From contig SCTK01000011.1 of assembly GCA_004298905.1 (NCBI GenBank), positions 1 to 64,000 of the forward strand: a stretch of DNA of 64,000 bases, given 5' to 3'. Position 1 is the stretch's first letter, and each line of letters starts with the position of its first letter. The notes under the pieces are model-generated. The model did no database searches. It saw only the letters and a program-made list of their open reading frames with translations, and was not told the origin of the DNA. The DNA comes from Burkholderiaceae bacterium. Lineage in GTDB: Bacteria > Pseudomonadota > Gammaproteobacteria > Burkholderiales > Burkholderiaceae_D. A program made the position numbers and the translations under genes. Below are positions 27,328 through 35,970 of the stretch, piece by piece.

Positions 27328-27397
27328 GACACTCTCCTGCGAATGGACTTAGCCCAGACCAGGGTATAGACCTGTCGAATCAAAATCAATTGTTCCG
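27308..27397 (-). repeat. antitoxin leader repeat, copy B
   Basis: Direct repeat partner of 26516-26607, lying just downstream of the acyl-CoA dehydrogenase stop. It retains TCTCCTGCG and CAGACCAG at the same spacing. It marks one border of the accessory patch. Confidence 0.7.
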
Positions 27398-27409
27398 CAA
27401 AAATCGAAA

Positions 27410-29206
27410 TCAGAATTGCGCTTCACTCAATGCCAGCGCACCAGCCGCTCCACCGATGACTGTCTGTGCCAAGCCTGCGGTCTGTGACAGCAGATGATCG
27501 GCGTAGAAACGCGCGGTGACTATTTTGGCTTTCATGAAATCGGCATCGCCCTCACCTGCCGCAAGTTTCTTTTGCGCGACCAATGCAGCGCGGGCGCTTT
27601 GCCAGCCGCCGGTGACGATGCCGAAGAGTTTGAGGAAGGGGACGGCGCCGACGTGGACGCCTTTGATGTCGGCGTTGAAATTGGCAACGATGTAATCGAC
27701 GGCGTGTTCCAGTGCGGCGATGCCATTGGCGAGGCCACTGCGCAAGGCGGCGAAGTCGTCGCCGGGTTGCTGGGCCAGTTGCGCTTCGACCTGTTTCATC
27801 TGGCCGATGACGGCTTTGATGGTGGCACCGCCTTCGCGGGCGATTTTGCGGCCGATCAGGTCGTTGGCCTGAATGCCAGTGGTACCTTCGTAGATGGTGG
27901 TGATGCGCGCGTCGCGCAGGTGTTGCGCGGCGCCGGTTTCTTCGATGAAGCCCATGCCGCCGTGAATCTGGATGCCGAGCGAGGCGACGTCGATGGACAT
28001 TTCGGTGCTGCAGCCCTTGACGACTGGAATCATTAACTCGACGAAAGCCTGGTTCTGTTTGCGCACTTCGGCATCGGCGTGATGAATCGCCGTGTCGTGC
28101 GCGGCGGCAACCACGTAGGCGACAGCACGCGCGGCTTCGATCTGCGACTTCATCAGCATCAGCATGCGGCGAATGTCGGGGTGATGAATCAGTGTGGTCG
28201 GGCCCTTGGCATTGGCATCGCCAATGTCGCGGCCCTGCACACGCTCTTTCGCATAGGCCAGCGCCAGCTGGTAAGCGCGGTCGGCAATGCCGATGCCTTC
28301 CATGCCCACCGCAAAACGCGCCGCGTTCATCATGATGAACATGTATTTCAAGCCTTCGTTTTCCTTGCCGACCAGATAGCCGATGGCGCCGCCGTGATCG
28401 CCATACGCCAGCACTGCCGTCGGGCTGGCGTGGATGCCGAGTTTGTGTTCGATCGACACGCAATGCACATCGTTGCGCGCGCCCAGCGCGCCGTCGTCAC
28501 CGACCATGAACTTGGGCACGAGGAACAATGAAATGCCTTTCACACCAGCGGGCGCATCGGGCAGACGCGCCAGCACCAGGTGGATGATGTTGTCGGTCAT
28601 GTCGTGTTCGCCGTAGGTGATGAAGATTTTCTGGCCGAAAATCTTGTAGCTGCCATCACCCTGCGGCTCAGCACGCGTGCGCACCAGCGACAGATCGGAA
28701 CCGGCTTGCGGTTCGGTCAGGTTCATCGTGCCGGTCCACGAACCTTCGATCATCTTCGGCAAGAACTTGGTTTTCAGTGCGTCGGAACCGCACAGCACCA
28801 GCGCTTCGATGGCGCCCGTGGTCAGCAGCGGGCACAACGAAAATGAAATGTTGGCCGCCTTGAGCATTTCATACACCGGCGTGGACACCAGCTTGGGCAG
28901 CCCTTGACCGCCGTATTCCTGTTCGGCGGCGATGCCGTTCCAGCCTGCTTCAACGAACTGCTGATAGGCCTCCTTGAAACCCTTGGGCATGGTGACGACG
29001 CCGTTATTCCACACCGCGCCTTCCTGATCGCCGCTGAAGTTGAGCGGCGCAAACACTTCGCTGGCGAACTTCGCGCCCTCTTCCAGAATCGCCTCGACCA
29101 GATCGGGCGTCGCTTCTTCGCAGCTCGGCAGTTGCGCCACCTGCGCCATGCCAGCCAGTTCATTCATCACGAATTTCATGTCTTGCAGCGGTGCGCGGTA
29201 GCTCAT
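27410..29206 (-). CDS. acyl-CoA dehydrogenase (extended family)
   Basis: A 598-residue FAD acyl-CoA dehydrogenase of the enlarged class with an N-terminal extension (MSYRAPLQDMKFVMNEL) and a C-terminal helical domain after the core. GTMNLTEPQAGSDLSLVRT binds FAD and the acyl-CoA, and the catalytic Glu lies in IYEGTTGIQANDLIGRK. It oxidises an acyl-CoA to the trans-2-enoyl-CoA, passing electrons to ETF. The class includes DmdC-type methylmercaptopropionyl-CoA dehydrogenases, so substrate is uncertain. It lies downstream of ech and ETF-QO, forming a short beta-oxidation unit. Confidence 0.92.
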   Translation of the reverse strand: MSYRAPLQDMKFVMNELAGMAQVAQLPSCEEATPDLVEAILEEGAKFASEVFAPLNFSGDQEGAVWNNGVVTMPKGFKEAYQQFVEAGWNGIAAEQEYGGQGLPKLVSTPVYEMLKAANISFSLCPLLTTGAIEALVLCGSDALKTKFLPKMIEGSWTGTMNLTEPQAGSDLSLVRTRAEPQGDGSYKIFGQKIFITYGEHDMTDNIIHLVLARLPDAPAGVKGISLFLVPKFMVGDDGALGARNDVHCVSIEHKLGIHASPTAVLAYGDHGGAIGYLVGKENEGLKYMFIMMNAARFAVGMEGIGIADRAYQLALAYAKERVQGRDIGDANAKGPTTLIHHPDIRRMLMLMKSQIEAARAVAYVVAAAHDTAIHHADAEVRKQNQAFVELMIPVVKGCSTEMSIDVASLGIQIHGGMGFIEETGAAQHLRDARITTIYEGTTGIQANDLIGRKIAREGGATIKAVIGQMKQVEAQLAQQPGDDFAALRSGLANGIAALEHAVDYIVANFNADIKGVHVGAVPFLKLFGIVTGGWQSARAALVAQKKLAAGEGDADFMKAKIVTARFYADHLLSQTAGLAQTVIGGAAGALALSEAQF

Positions 29207-29244
29207 GCTGGTCTCCTGATTCTGAAATTTTGATTCGTCTTGCT

Positions 29245-29379
29245 CCCCTCTCCCGCATCAGCGGGAGAGGGGCCGGGGGTGAGGGGAAGCGCGACCTGAA
29301 CAGGCACCCGCATGAATCACAGACCGTTGGCCCTCACCCGGCCCTGCGGGCCACCCTCTCCCGCTGATGCGGGAGAGGG
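29245..29379. repeat. paired CTCTCCCGC hairpin repeats
   Basis: Two hairpins, CCCCTCTCCCGC/GCGGGAGAGGGG at 29245-29272 and CCCTCTCCCGC/GCGGGAGAGGG at 29354-29379, are arranged as a larger inverted repeat with complementary CCCTCACCCGGCC-type flanks between them. A third single copy lies at 35945-35968. This is a common proteobacterial REP-like sequence. It fills the gap between ech and the acyl-CoA dehydrogenase gene. Confidence 0.85.
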
Positions 29380-29392
29380 AAAATTCTGCACA

Positions 29393-30412
29393 TCAATTCC
29401 GCAGCGGCTTGCCGGTTGCCATTGTGTGGGCGATGCGTTGCTGCGTTTCCTCTGTTTTCAGAAGCTCCGCAAATGCGCGGCGTTCAACCGTCAGCAGGTC
29501 GTCTTCGTTGACGCGTGTGCCCGTGTCCACATCGCCGCCGCACAGGGCCGCGGCGATGGCCCGGCCGACGCGGACATCATGTGCCGAAATCTCGCCGGCT
29601 TCGCGCCGAGCCGCCAGCGTTGCCTCAAGCCGGGCGATGCCATCGCGTCCAGCCACCCGGATATCGCGCGCCGGTGACGGCGGCGTGTAGCCGCCGTTTG
29701 ACAGCGTCAGCGCGGCTTGCCGGGCCGTCGGCAATACGGCTGCGACATCGGGGACAATCAGATCGGCCGCGCGCAAGAAGCCTTTCTCAAGCGCCTGCTG
29801 CGCATCGCGTGAAGCCGTCGCACTGAAAATCGTAGCGAAGGCGGCTTCGATGCAGGCCCATGAATCACCCTCCTCGGCTGCCTGCGCTGCGCGCAGGGCA
29901 AACTCCTTGCAACCGCCACCGGCCGGCAGCAGACCCACCCCCGCTTCGACCAGCCCGATGTTTGATTCTGCAGCCGCGACTGCGCGTGCACAGTGCATAA
30001 CAACTTCGCAGCCGCCGCCCAGCGCCATGCCATACACCCCCGCCACCACCGGCACGCGCGCATATTTGAGTGTTGCGGTCATCTGCTGGAAGCGGGCGAT
30101 GTATTGATCGGCTTGCTCGAACGCGCCTGCCTGCACCATCGCAGCCATCGATTTCAGATTCGCGCCGAATGAAAACGGCGCTTTCGACTGCCAGATCACC
30201 ATGCCCTTGCAATGGGCTTCGGCATGGGCAACGGCTGCAACGATGCCCTCCAGCACTTCGGGTCCCAATGTATGGCCCTTGCTCTTGAACGAGAGTATGG
30301 CCACACCATCGTCGCTTGGGCCGGATGATTGCCACAGGCGCACGCCCTCGTCCTCGTACACGGTTCTGCCCTGGTCGTCTGGTGCTGTCATTGCGCCTTC
30401 CATGCCGTTCAT
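29393..30412 (-). CDS. enoyl-CoA hydratase domain protein, FadN-like C-terminal half
   Basis: A 339-residue crotonase-fold protein. The oxyanion-hole motifs are FSFGANLKSM and VYGMALGGGCEVVMH; the EAGVGLLPAGGG loop follows. Its C-terminus (ERRAFAELLKTEETQQRIAHTMATGKPLRN in pattern, ending GKPLRN) matches the end of the roughly 800-residue FadN-type 3-hydroxyacyl-CoA dehydrogenase/enoyl-CoA hydratase, whose N-terminal NAD-binding half is absent here. The ORF begins where that hydratase domain would start. Later ATG codons at 30403 and 30391 are possible starts. It lies 15 bases after ETF-QO. Either a natural stand-alone hydratase or a remnant of a larger gene. Confidence 0.8.
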   Translation of the reverse strand: MNGMEGAMTAPDDQGRTVYEDEGVRLWQSSGPSDDGVAILSFKSKGHTLGPEVLEGIVAAVAHAEAHCKGMVIWQSKAPFSFGANLKSMAAMVQAGAFEQADQYIARFQQMTATLKYARVPVVAGVYGMALGGGCEVVMHCARAVAAAESNIGLVEAGVGLLPAGGGCKEFALRAAQAAEEGDSWACIEAAFATIFSATASRDAQQALEKGFLRAADLIVPDVAAVLPTARQAALTLSNGGYTPPSPARDIRVAGRDGIARLEATLAARREAGEISAHDVRVGRAIAAALCGGDVDTGTRVNEDDLLTVERRAFAELLKTEETQQRIAHTMATGKPLRN

Positions 30413-30427
30413 GTCACATATCCCGCA

Positions 30428-32068
30428 TTACATATCTGTATAGACCGGGCCTTCACCGCCCTGCGGCGTCACCCAGTTGATGTTTTGCGTCGGGTCTTTG
30501 ATGTCGCAGGTTTTGCAGTGCACGCAGTTTTGCGCGTTGATTTGCAGGCGCGGCGTGTTGTTCGTATCGCGCACGATTTCATACACACCGGCCGGGCAGT
30601 AACGCTGTTCGGGCGCGTCGTAAAGGGCGAGGTTGATCTTGATTGCCACTGCGGGATCTTTCAGTTGCAGATGGCACGGCTCGTCTTCTTCGTGATTGGT
30701 GTTGGACAGAAACACGGAAGAAAGACGGTCGAAGGAAATCACGTTATCCGGTTTCGGATAGGCAATCGGTTCGCACGCGCTGGCTGGTTTCAGCTGGGTG
30801 TGATCGGCGGTGACGGGCAACGTCCAGGGCGCCTTGCCGCGCAGGATGACTTGATCGATCCACAACAGCACAGAGCCCAGCATCGTTCCCAGACTCATCA
30901 GCGGTTTGAAGTTGCGGCCCTTGCGCAACTCGGCATGCAGCCAGCTGTCGCGGAAGGCTTGCGGGTAGGCCGACAATTCATCGTAGGCGCGCCCGGCTGT
31001 GATGGCGTCAAAGGCAGCATCGGCGGCCATCATGCCGGACTTGATCGCGGCGTGGCTGCCCTTGATGCGTGAAGCATTGAGGAAACCGGCATCGTCGCCG
31101 AGCAACGCGCCGCCGGTGAACACCAGCTTGGGCAGGGACTGCAAACCGCCAGCCGTGATCGCACGCGCACCGTAGGACAGGCGCTTGCCGCCTTCGAGAA
31201 AACGGCGAATGCGTGGATGCGTTTTGTAACGCTGAAATTCCTCGAACGGCGACAGATAGGGATTGCTGTAACTCAAGCCGACGATGAAACCGATGGCCAC
31301 CTTGTCCTGATCGAAGTGATACAGGAAAGAGCCGCCATAGGTATCGTCCTTGAGCGGCCAGCCGGCCGTGTGCATGACCAGACCGGGCGTGTGATGTTCC
31401 GGTTTGATCTGCCACACTTCCTTGATGCCAAGGCCATAGGCTTGTGGATCGGCACTATCGCGCAGCTTGAAGCGTTCTTCCAGCAGCTTGCCCAGATTGC
31501 CGCGGCAGCCTTCGGCGAAGAAAGTGTACTTGCCCAGCAGCTCCATGCCGCGCTGGAAGTGCGCAGTCGGTTGTCCGTCGCGCCCCACGCCCATGTCGCC
31601 GGTAGCGACGCCACGCACCGCGCCTTTCTCGTCATACAGCACTTCGGCACCGGCAAAACCGGGATAGATTTCCACACCCAGCGCTTCCGCTTGCTGGCCC
31701 AGCCAGCGGCACACATTGCCCAGGCTGATCACATAGTTGCCATGGTTGACGAAGCAACCCGGCAACAGAAAATTGGGCACGCGCAGGCCACTCTTTTCGG
31801 TGAGAAAAACGAAATGATCTTCGGCCACCGGCGTGTTCAGCGGCGCACCTTGGGCTTTCCAATCGGGAATGAGTTCCGACAGTGCCTTGGGGTCCATCAC
31901 GGCGCCGGACAGAATGTGTGCACCGATTTCGGCACCCTTTTCGATCAGGCAGACACTGAGCTCTTGACCTTTTTCATTGGCGCGCTGTTTGAGACGAATC
32001 GCCGCCGCCAATCCTGCGGGGCCACCGCCGACAATGACGACATCGAATTCCATCGATTCACGTTGCAT
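30428..32068 (-). CDS. electron-transfer flavoprotein-ubiquinone oxidoreductase
   Basis: A 546-residue ETF-QO. It has the FAD motif VVIVGGGPAGLAAA near residue 11, ubiquinone and membrane-associated segments (GGLQSLPKLVFTGGALLGDDA), and a C-terminal 4Fe-4S site with Cys in YCPAGVYE and in CVHCKTCDIKDPTQNINW. It passes electrons from acyl-CoA dehydrogenases through ETF to quinone at the membrane. The ORF opens with a GTG 10 codons earlier, but the ATG at 32068 gives the family start. Its co-location with acd and ech makes functional sense. The ETF subunits themselves are not in the window. Confidence 0.95.
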   Translation of the reverse strand: MQRESMEFDVVIVGGGPAGLAAAIRLKQRANEKGQELSVCLIEKGAEIGAHILSGAVMDPKALSELIPDWKAQGAPLNTPVAEDHFVFLTEKSGLRVPNFLLPGCFVNHGNYVISLGNVCRWLGQQAEALGVEIYPGFAGAEVLYDEKGAVRGVATGDMGVGRDGQPTAHFQRGMELLGKYTFFAEGCRGNLGKLLEERFKLRDSADPQAYGLGIKEVWQIKPEHHTPGLVMHTAGWPLKDDTYGGSFLYHFDQDKVAIGFIVGLSYSNPYLSPFEEFQRYKTHPRIRRFLEGGKRLSYGARAITAGGLQSLPKLVFTGGALLGDDAGFLNASRIKGSHAAIKSGMMAADAAFDAITAGRAYDELSAYPQAFRDSWLHAELRKGRNFKPLMSLGTMLGSVLLWIDQVILRGKAPWTLPVTADHTQLKPASACEPIAYPKPDNVISFDRLSSVFLSNTNHEEDEPCHLQLKDPAVAIKINLALYDAPEQRYCPAGVYEIVRDTNNTPRLQINAQNCVHCKTCDIKDPTQNINWVTPQGGEGPVYTDM

Positions 32069-32182
32069 CGTGTTTCCCCTCGCTCTTGTTGCGGCCACTG
32101 CAGCGGCCGGAAAATATTATTGCGTTGCTATGCCGAAAACCGCGGGTGCCGAACTCAGTTCAGAAAAAACATTATGCGCTGC

Positions 32183-32509
32183 TCAAGCGCCCGGCAGATC
32201 CTCATCCGGTGACACATAGGGACGTTCTGTCACACGATCGACCAGAACTTTTTCGCACAGCTTGAACAAAAGGTAGAACATCAAGGCCAGGTAGCCGGAG
32301 ACCAGCAGCTCGATCAATTGCTGTAGGCCACCGTCCCACAGAGCCATTTGGCCGTGCTCCAGCAGCAACTCCAGATTGGCATGAAAGATATAGATCAGGT
32401 TCAGGCTGATCAGACCGAACACCAGAAAGCTCGCGCCCATCAAGACAAACGTCAGCAAGGGGTGACGCATCAGAAATTTTTTCAGTGCCGTCGCCTGCGT
32501 CGTTGCCAT
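32183..32509 (-). CDS. small two-TM membrane protein, hypothetical
   Basis: A 108-residue protein with two hydrophobic helices (HPLLTFVLMGASFLVFGLIS and ELLVSGYLALMFYLLFKLCE) joined by an amphipathic loop, and a charged C-terminal tail. No motif or family recognised. It lies between leuD (15 bases upstream) and ETF-QO on the same strand. It may be co-transcribed with the leu genes. Codon use is normal for the window, so it is probably real. Confidence 0.6.
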   Translation of the reverse strand: MATTQATALKKFLMRHPLLTFVLMGASFLVFGLISLNLIYIFHANLELLLEHGQMALWDGGLQQLIELLVSGYLALMFYLLFKLCEKVLVDRVTERPYVSPDEDLPGA

Positions 32510-32523
32510 GCGGATCGCGCTTT

Positions 32524-33168
32524 CTAAATGGTATTAGCCAGCCAAGGTTGCGCTTGCAAGCGTTGCTGCTCGAAAGCGCGAATCTTGTCAGCATGGCGCA
32601 GCGTCAACCCGATATCATCCAGGCCATGGGTCAGGCAGTATTTGCGGAACGCCGAAATATCGAAGCCGTAGCTGACGCCATCGGGACGTTTGACCTGCTG
32701 TTGCTCCAGATCAATGGTGAGCTGGTAACCCGGCTGCGCTTCAACCAACTCGAACAGTGCCTGCACCTCGTCTTCGGACAAGACAATCGGCAGCAAACCA
32801 TTCTTGTAGCAGTTGTTGAAAAAAATATCGGCAAAGCTCGGCGCAATGATGGCGCGGAAACCGTACTGATCCAGCGCCCAGGGCGCATGCTCGCGCGAGG
32901 AACCACAACCGAAATTCTTGCGTGTCAGCAGAATGCTGGCGCCCTGATAGCGCGGTTGATTCAGCACGAAGTCGGGATTCAACGGACGGCGGCTGTTGTC
33001 CTGGCCCGGCTCGCCATGATCGAGATAGCGCCACTCATCGAACAGGTTGGGGCCGAAGCCGCTGCGCTGAATCGATTTCAGAAACTGCTTGGGAATGATC
33101 GCATCGGTATCGACGTTGGCGCGATCCAGCAGCGCCACCAGGCCCTGATGCTGCGTGAACTTCTGCAT
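32524..33168 (-). CDS. leuD: 3-isopropylmalate dehydratase small subunit
   Basis: A 214-residue swivelling-domain subunit. [16 protein letters not shown] and the [13 protein letters not shown] substrate-binding loop are diagnostic. With LeuC it isomerises 2- to 3-isopropylmalate. Its ATG overlaps the stop of the small entericidin gene by one base (TAATG). leuB, its usual downstream neighbour, has been displaced by about 6.4 kb. Confidence 0.96.
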   Translation of the reverse strand: MQKFTQHQGLVALLDRANVDTDAIIPKQFLKSIQRSGFGPNLFDEWRYLDHGEPGQDNSRRPLNPDFVLNQPRYQGASILLTRKNFGCGSSREHAPWALDQYGFRAIIAPSFADIFFNNCYKNGLLPIVLSEDEVQALFELVEAQPGYQLTIDLEQQQVKRPDGVSYGFDISAFRKYCLTHGLDDIGLTLRHADKIRAFEQQRLQAQPWLANTI

Positions 33169-33299
33169 TACTTGGACGCCTTGTTTTCGATTTTATCGCC
33201 GACCTTCTCCAGATCCTGGCCAAAGCCTTTGACGGTATTGCAACCAGCCACTGCGGCCAGCAACACGATCACGCCCATCAGTGCAAACAATTTTTTCAT
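33168..33299 (-). CDS. entericidin A/B-family small lipoprotein
   Basis: A 43-residue gene too short for usual calling. It reads [20 protein letters not shown], then [20 protein letters not shown] and a short tail. The basic start, hydrophobic core and AVAGC lipobox give a lipoprotein signal peptide; the mature part is an amphipathic helix like EcnA/EcnB, which act as an antidote/toxin pair in E. coli. It lies two bases after leuC and overlaps leuD by one base, so it is part of the leu transcript. The placement is typical of Burkholderiales. Confidence 0.85.
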   Translation of the reverse strand: MKKLFALMGVIVLLAAVAGCNTVKGFGQDLEKVGDKIENKASK

Positions 33300-33301
33300 C
33301 T

Positions 33302-34705
33302 TCATCTCCATTGACGTACATCAACAAAATGTCCCGCGATGCCTGCGGCTGCAGCCATTGCCGGACTAACCAAATGGGTGCGCCCGCCCGGTCCCTGGCG
33401 GCCCTCGAAATTGCGGTTGGAGGTGGAAGCGCAGCGTTCGCCCGGTTCCAGACGGTCGGCATTCATCGCCAGACACATCGAGCAACCCGGCTCGCGCCAT
33501 TCAAACCCGGCCTCGGTAAACACCTTGTCCAGGCCTTCGGCCTCAGCCTGTGCCTTGACCAGACCCGAACCCGGCACCACCAGCACCAGCTTGACGCTGG
33601 CGGCTTTCTTTTTACCTTTGACCACCGCCGCTGCGGCACGCAAATCCTCGATGCGCGAATTGGTGCAGCTGCCGATAAACACCTTGTCGATGGCAATGTC
33701 CTGCATCGGCGTGTTGGCTTGTAGACCCATGTATTTCAATGCGCGTTCCATGCCATCACGCTTGACTGGATCGGCTTCCTGCGCCGGATCGGGTACGCGG
33801 TCGGCAATGGTCACCACCATTTCGGGCGACGTGCCCCAGGTGACTTGCGGCTGCAGCGTGCTGGCGTCGATCTCGATGACTGCGTCGAACTGCGCATCGG
33901 CATCCGAATGCAGCGTATTCCAGTAAGCGACTGCCGCATCCCATTGCGCGCCCGAGGGTGTATAGGGACGGCCCTTGACGTAGTCGAGCGTGGTTTGATC
34001 GACCGCCACCATGCCAGCGCGGGCGCCCGCTTCAATCGCCATATTGCAAATCGTCATGCGCCCTTCGACCGACAGGGCGCGGATAGCACTGCCGGTAAAT
34101 TCAATCGCATAGCCAGTACCGCCGGCGGTGCCGATCTTGCCGATGACCGCCAGCACGATGTCCTTGGCAGTGCAACCGGCGGGCAATTCGCCCTCGACGT
34201 TGACGCGCATGTTGCGTGCTTTTTTCATCAACAGACATTGCGTCGCCATGACATGCTCGACTTCCGAAGTGCCGATGCCAAACGCCAGTGCGCCCAGTGC
34301 GCCATGCGTGCTGGTGTGCGAATCGCCGCAGACGATGGTCATGCCGGGCAGCGTCGCGCCCTGCTCCGGGCCGATCACATGGACGATGCCCTGGCGCTTG
34401 TCCTGCATACTGAAATAGGTCAAGCCGTAATTTTTGGCATTCGCGTCCAGCGTTTGCACTTGCAGGCGCGAGGTGGGATCGGCAATGCCGTGCGAGCGAT
34501 CCGTGGTCGGCACATTGTGGTCGGCCACCGCCAGATTGGCACTGTTGCGCCAGAGCGGACGGCCCGCCAGTTTCAAGCCCTCGAATGCCTGCGGACTGGT
34601 GACTTCATGCACCAGATGACGGTCGATATAAATCAGCGCAGTGCCATCCTCTTCGAGGTGTACCAAATGGTCTTGCCACAACTTGTCATACAGAGTTCTT
34701 GCCAT
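33302..34705 (-). CDS. leuC: 3-isopropylmalate dehydratase large subunit
   Basis: A 467-residue aconitase-fold subunit. The 4Fe-4S ligands are in [12 protein letters not shown] and [44 protein letters not shown] and [17 protein letters not shown] are signature segments. It starts the leuC-entericidin-leuD unit. The gap upstream to the MFS transporter is 54 bases; no leucine-rich leader peptide or attenuator was seen there. Confidence 0.97.
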   Translation of the reverse strand: MARTLYDKLWQDHLVHLEEDGTALIYIDRHLVHEVTSPQAFEGLKLAGRPLWRNSANLAVADHNVPTTDRSHGIADPTSRLQVQTLDANAKNYGLTYFSMQDKRQGIVHVIGPEQGATLPGMTIVCGDSHTSTHGALGALAFGIGTSEVEHVMATQCLLMKKARNMRVNVEGELPAGCTAKDIVLAVIGKIGTAGGTGYAIEFTGSAIRALSVEGRMTICNMAIEAGARAGMVAVDQTTLDYVKGRPYTPSGAQWDAAVAYWNTLHSDADAQFDAVIEIDASTLQPQVTWGTSPEMVVTIADRVPDPAQEADPVKRDGMERALKYMGLQANTPMQDIAIDKVFIGSCTNSRIEDLRAAAAVVKGKKKAASVKLVLVVPGSGLVKAQAEAEGLDKVFTEAGFEWREPGCSMCLAMNADRLEPGERCASTSNRNFEGRQGPGGRTHLVSPAMAAAAGIAGHFVDVRQWR

Positions 34706-34759
34706 GTGCGCATTCGCTTCAAAAACGTGACTACCTGCCGGAATTATGCCATAGCGGGG

Positions 34760-35923
34760 TCATTTTCCAGCGCGTAACCGACGGCTGCATATCATTGAAA
34801 TGAGCGCCGCCAGCGCCAATCCGCTACTCAGTGTGAACACGCCTTGCGCACCCATGCGTCCCCACAACGCTGCACACAATAGCCCGCCCACAGATCCGCC
34901 CAAACCATAACCGACGCTGCTGTACAAAGCCTGCCCGCGCGCCTGCGCGCCGTGCGCAAACCATTGCTGCATATAGGCCAGCGTGGCGCTGTGATGCACG
35001 CCGAAGGTGAACGCATGCAACAGCTGCGCACACAACAACACCCACCAGATGTCGGCCAGCCAGCCGATCAGTAAAAAACGTAGCGCACACAAAACAAAAC
35101 TCATCACCAGCATCGCAAACGCAGTGAAGCGGCGAAACAGCAGCGTTTGAAAATAAAACACCACAATTTCCGCCAGCACGCCCAACGCCCAGATCAAGCC
35201 GATGGCTTGCTTGTCATAACCGAGCGCGGCCAGGTGAATCGAAAAATAAGTATAGAGCGCCATGTGCGCGGCGATCATGAAGAACACCGAGAGCAGAAAA
35301 AACAGTACATCCGGCTGGCGCAACAAATCGCGCACACGCGGCCGCACTGTCACACGATCGTCGTGCCGCAACAGCGTGACGGCTGGCAAACGGTACGTGC
35401 AAACCAGCACCAGCGCGAGCAACCCCAGCATCAACCACGGCACATGGCGGATATGGGTCCATCCCAGTACCTCGCCGGCCACAGTCACGGCAACGATAAA
35501 ACCAATCGACCCCCACATGCGCAAGCGCCCGTACAGCGCGTAATCGCCTTTGAGAAACTGCGCCGCTAATACCTCGGACAGCGGCACCAAACCACTGACA
35601 AACAGATTGCCGACGACCATGATGATGAACAGCACCACAAAACCCGGACGCAGCAACAGAAACGCGAAACCCAGCAAGGCTCCCACAGCCAGCCACCGCA
35701 TGATGCGCACCGGCGTACCGGTATGGTCCGCCCACCAGCCCCACAGATTGGGCCCGAAAATACGCAACACCTGCACCAGCGAAATAAGCACGCCAATCTG
35801 CCAGGCGGCGAAACCCTGGTCTTGCAGGTAGAGGCTGAAGAATGGTGAGACCAGGCCAACGTAGGCGAAATAGAAAAAGAAGAATTGCGCGATGTGGCGC
35901 GTGGTGAGGGAGGTGGAATTCAT
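34760..35923 (-). CDS. MFS transporter (HcaT/PPP-like)
   Basis: A 387-residue major-facilitator protein with about 12 hydrophobic helices. FFFFYFAYVGLVSPFFSLYL and the WGWWADHTG loop between helices 2 and 3 fit the 3-phenylpropionate-transporter/nucleoside-symporter-like branch of MFS (MFS_1-like). The substrate is not deducible. It lies downstream of aroC on the same strand with a 47-base gap containing a REP-like hairpin at 35945-35968, and upstream of leuC. Confidence 0.85.
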   Translation of the reverse strand: MNSTSLTTRHIAQFFFFYFAYVGLVSPFFSLYLQDQGFAAWQIGVLISLVQVLRIFGPNLWGWWADHTGTPVRIMRWLAVGALLGFAFLLLRPGFVVLFIIMVVGNLFVSGLVPLSEVLAAQFLKGDYALYGRLRMWGSIGFIVAVTVAGEVLGWTHIRHVPWLMLGLLALVLVCTYRLPAVTLLRHDDRVTVRPRVRDLLRQPDVLFFLLSVFFMIAAHMALYTYFSIHLAALGYDKQAIGLIWALGVLAEIVVFYFQTLLFRRFTAFAMLVMSFVLCALRFLLIGWLADIWWVLLCAQLLHAFTFGVHHSATLAYMQQWFAHGAQARGQALYSSVGYGLGGSVGGLLCAALWGRMGAQGVFTLSSGLALAALISMICSRRLRAGK

Positions 35924-35944
35924 TGATTAACGCGCGGGTAGCCC

Positions 35945-35968
35945 CCCTCTCCCGCAGGCGGGAGAGGG
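35945..35968. repeat. single CTCTCCCGC hairpin repeat
   Basis: CCCTCTCCCGC and GCGGGAGAGGG form an 11-bp stem with a 2-base loop, 2 bases after the aroC stop and 21 bases before the transporter ATG. It matches the elements at 29245-29379. Confidence 0.85.
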
Positions 35969-35970
35969 AG

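Noticed and set aside
34706-34759. Leucine leader peptide or attenuator before leuC
   Set aside because: No short ORF with leucine codons and no alternative hairpins were seen in the 54-base gap.
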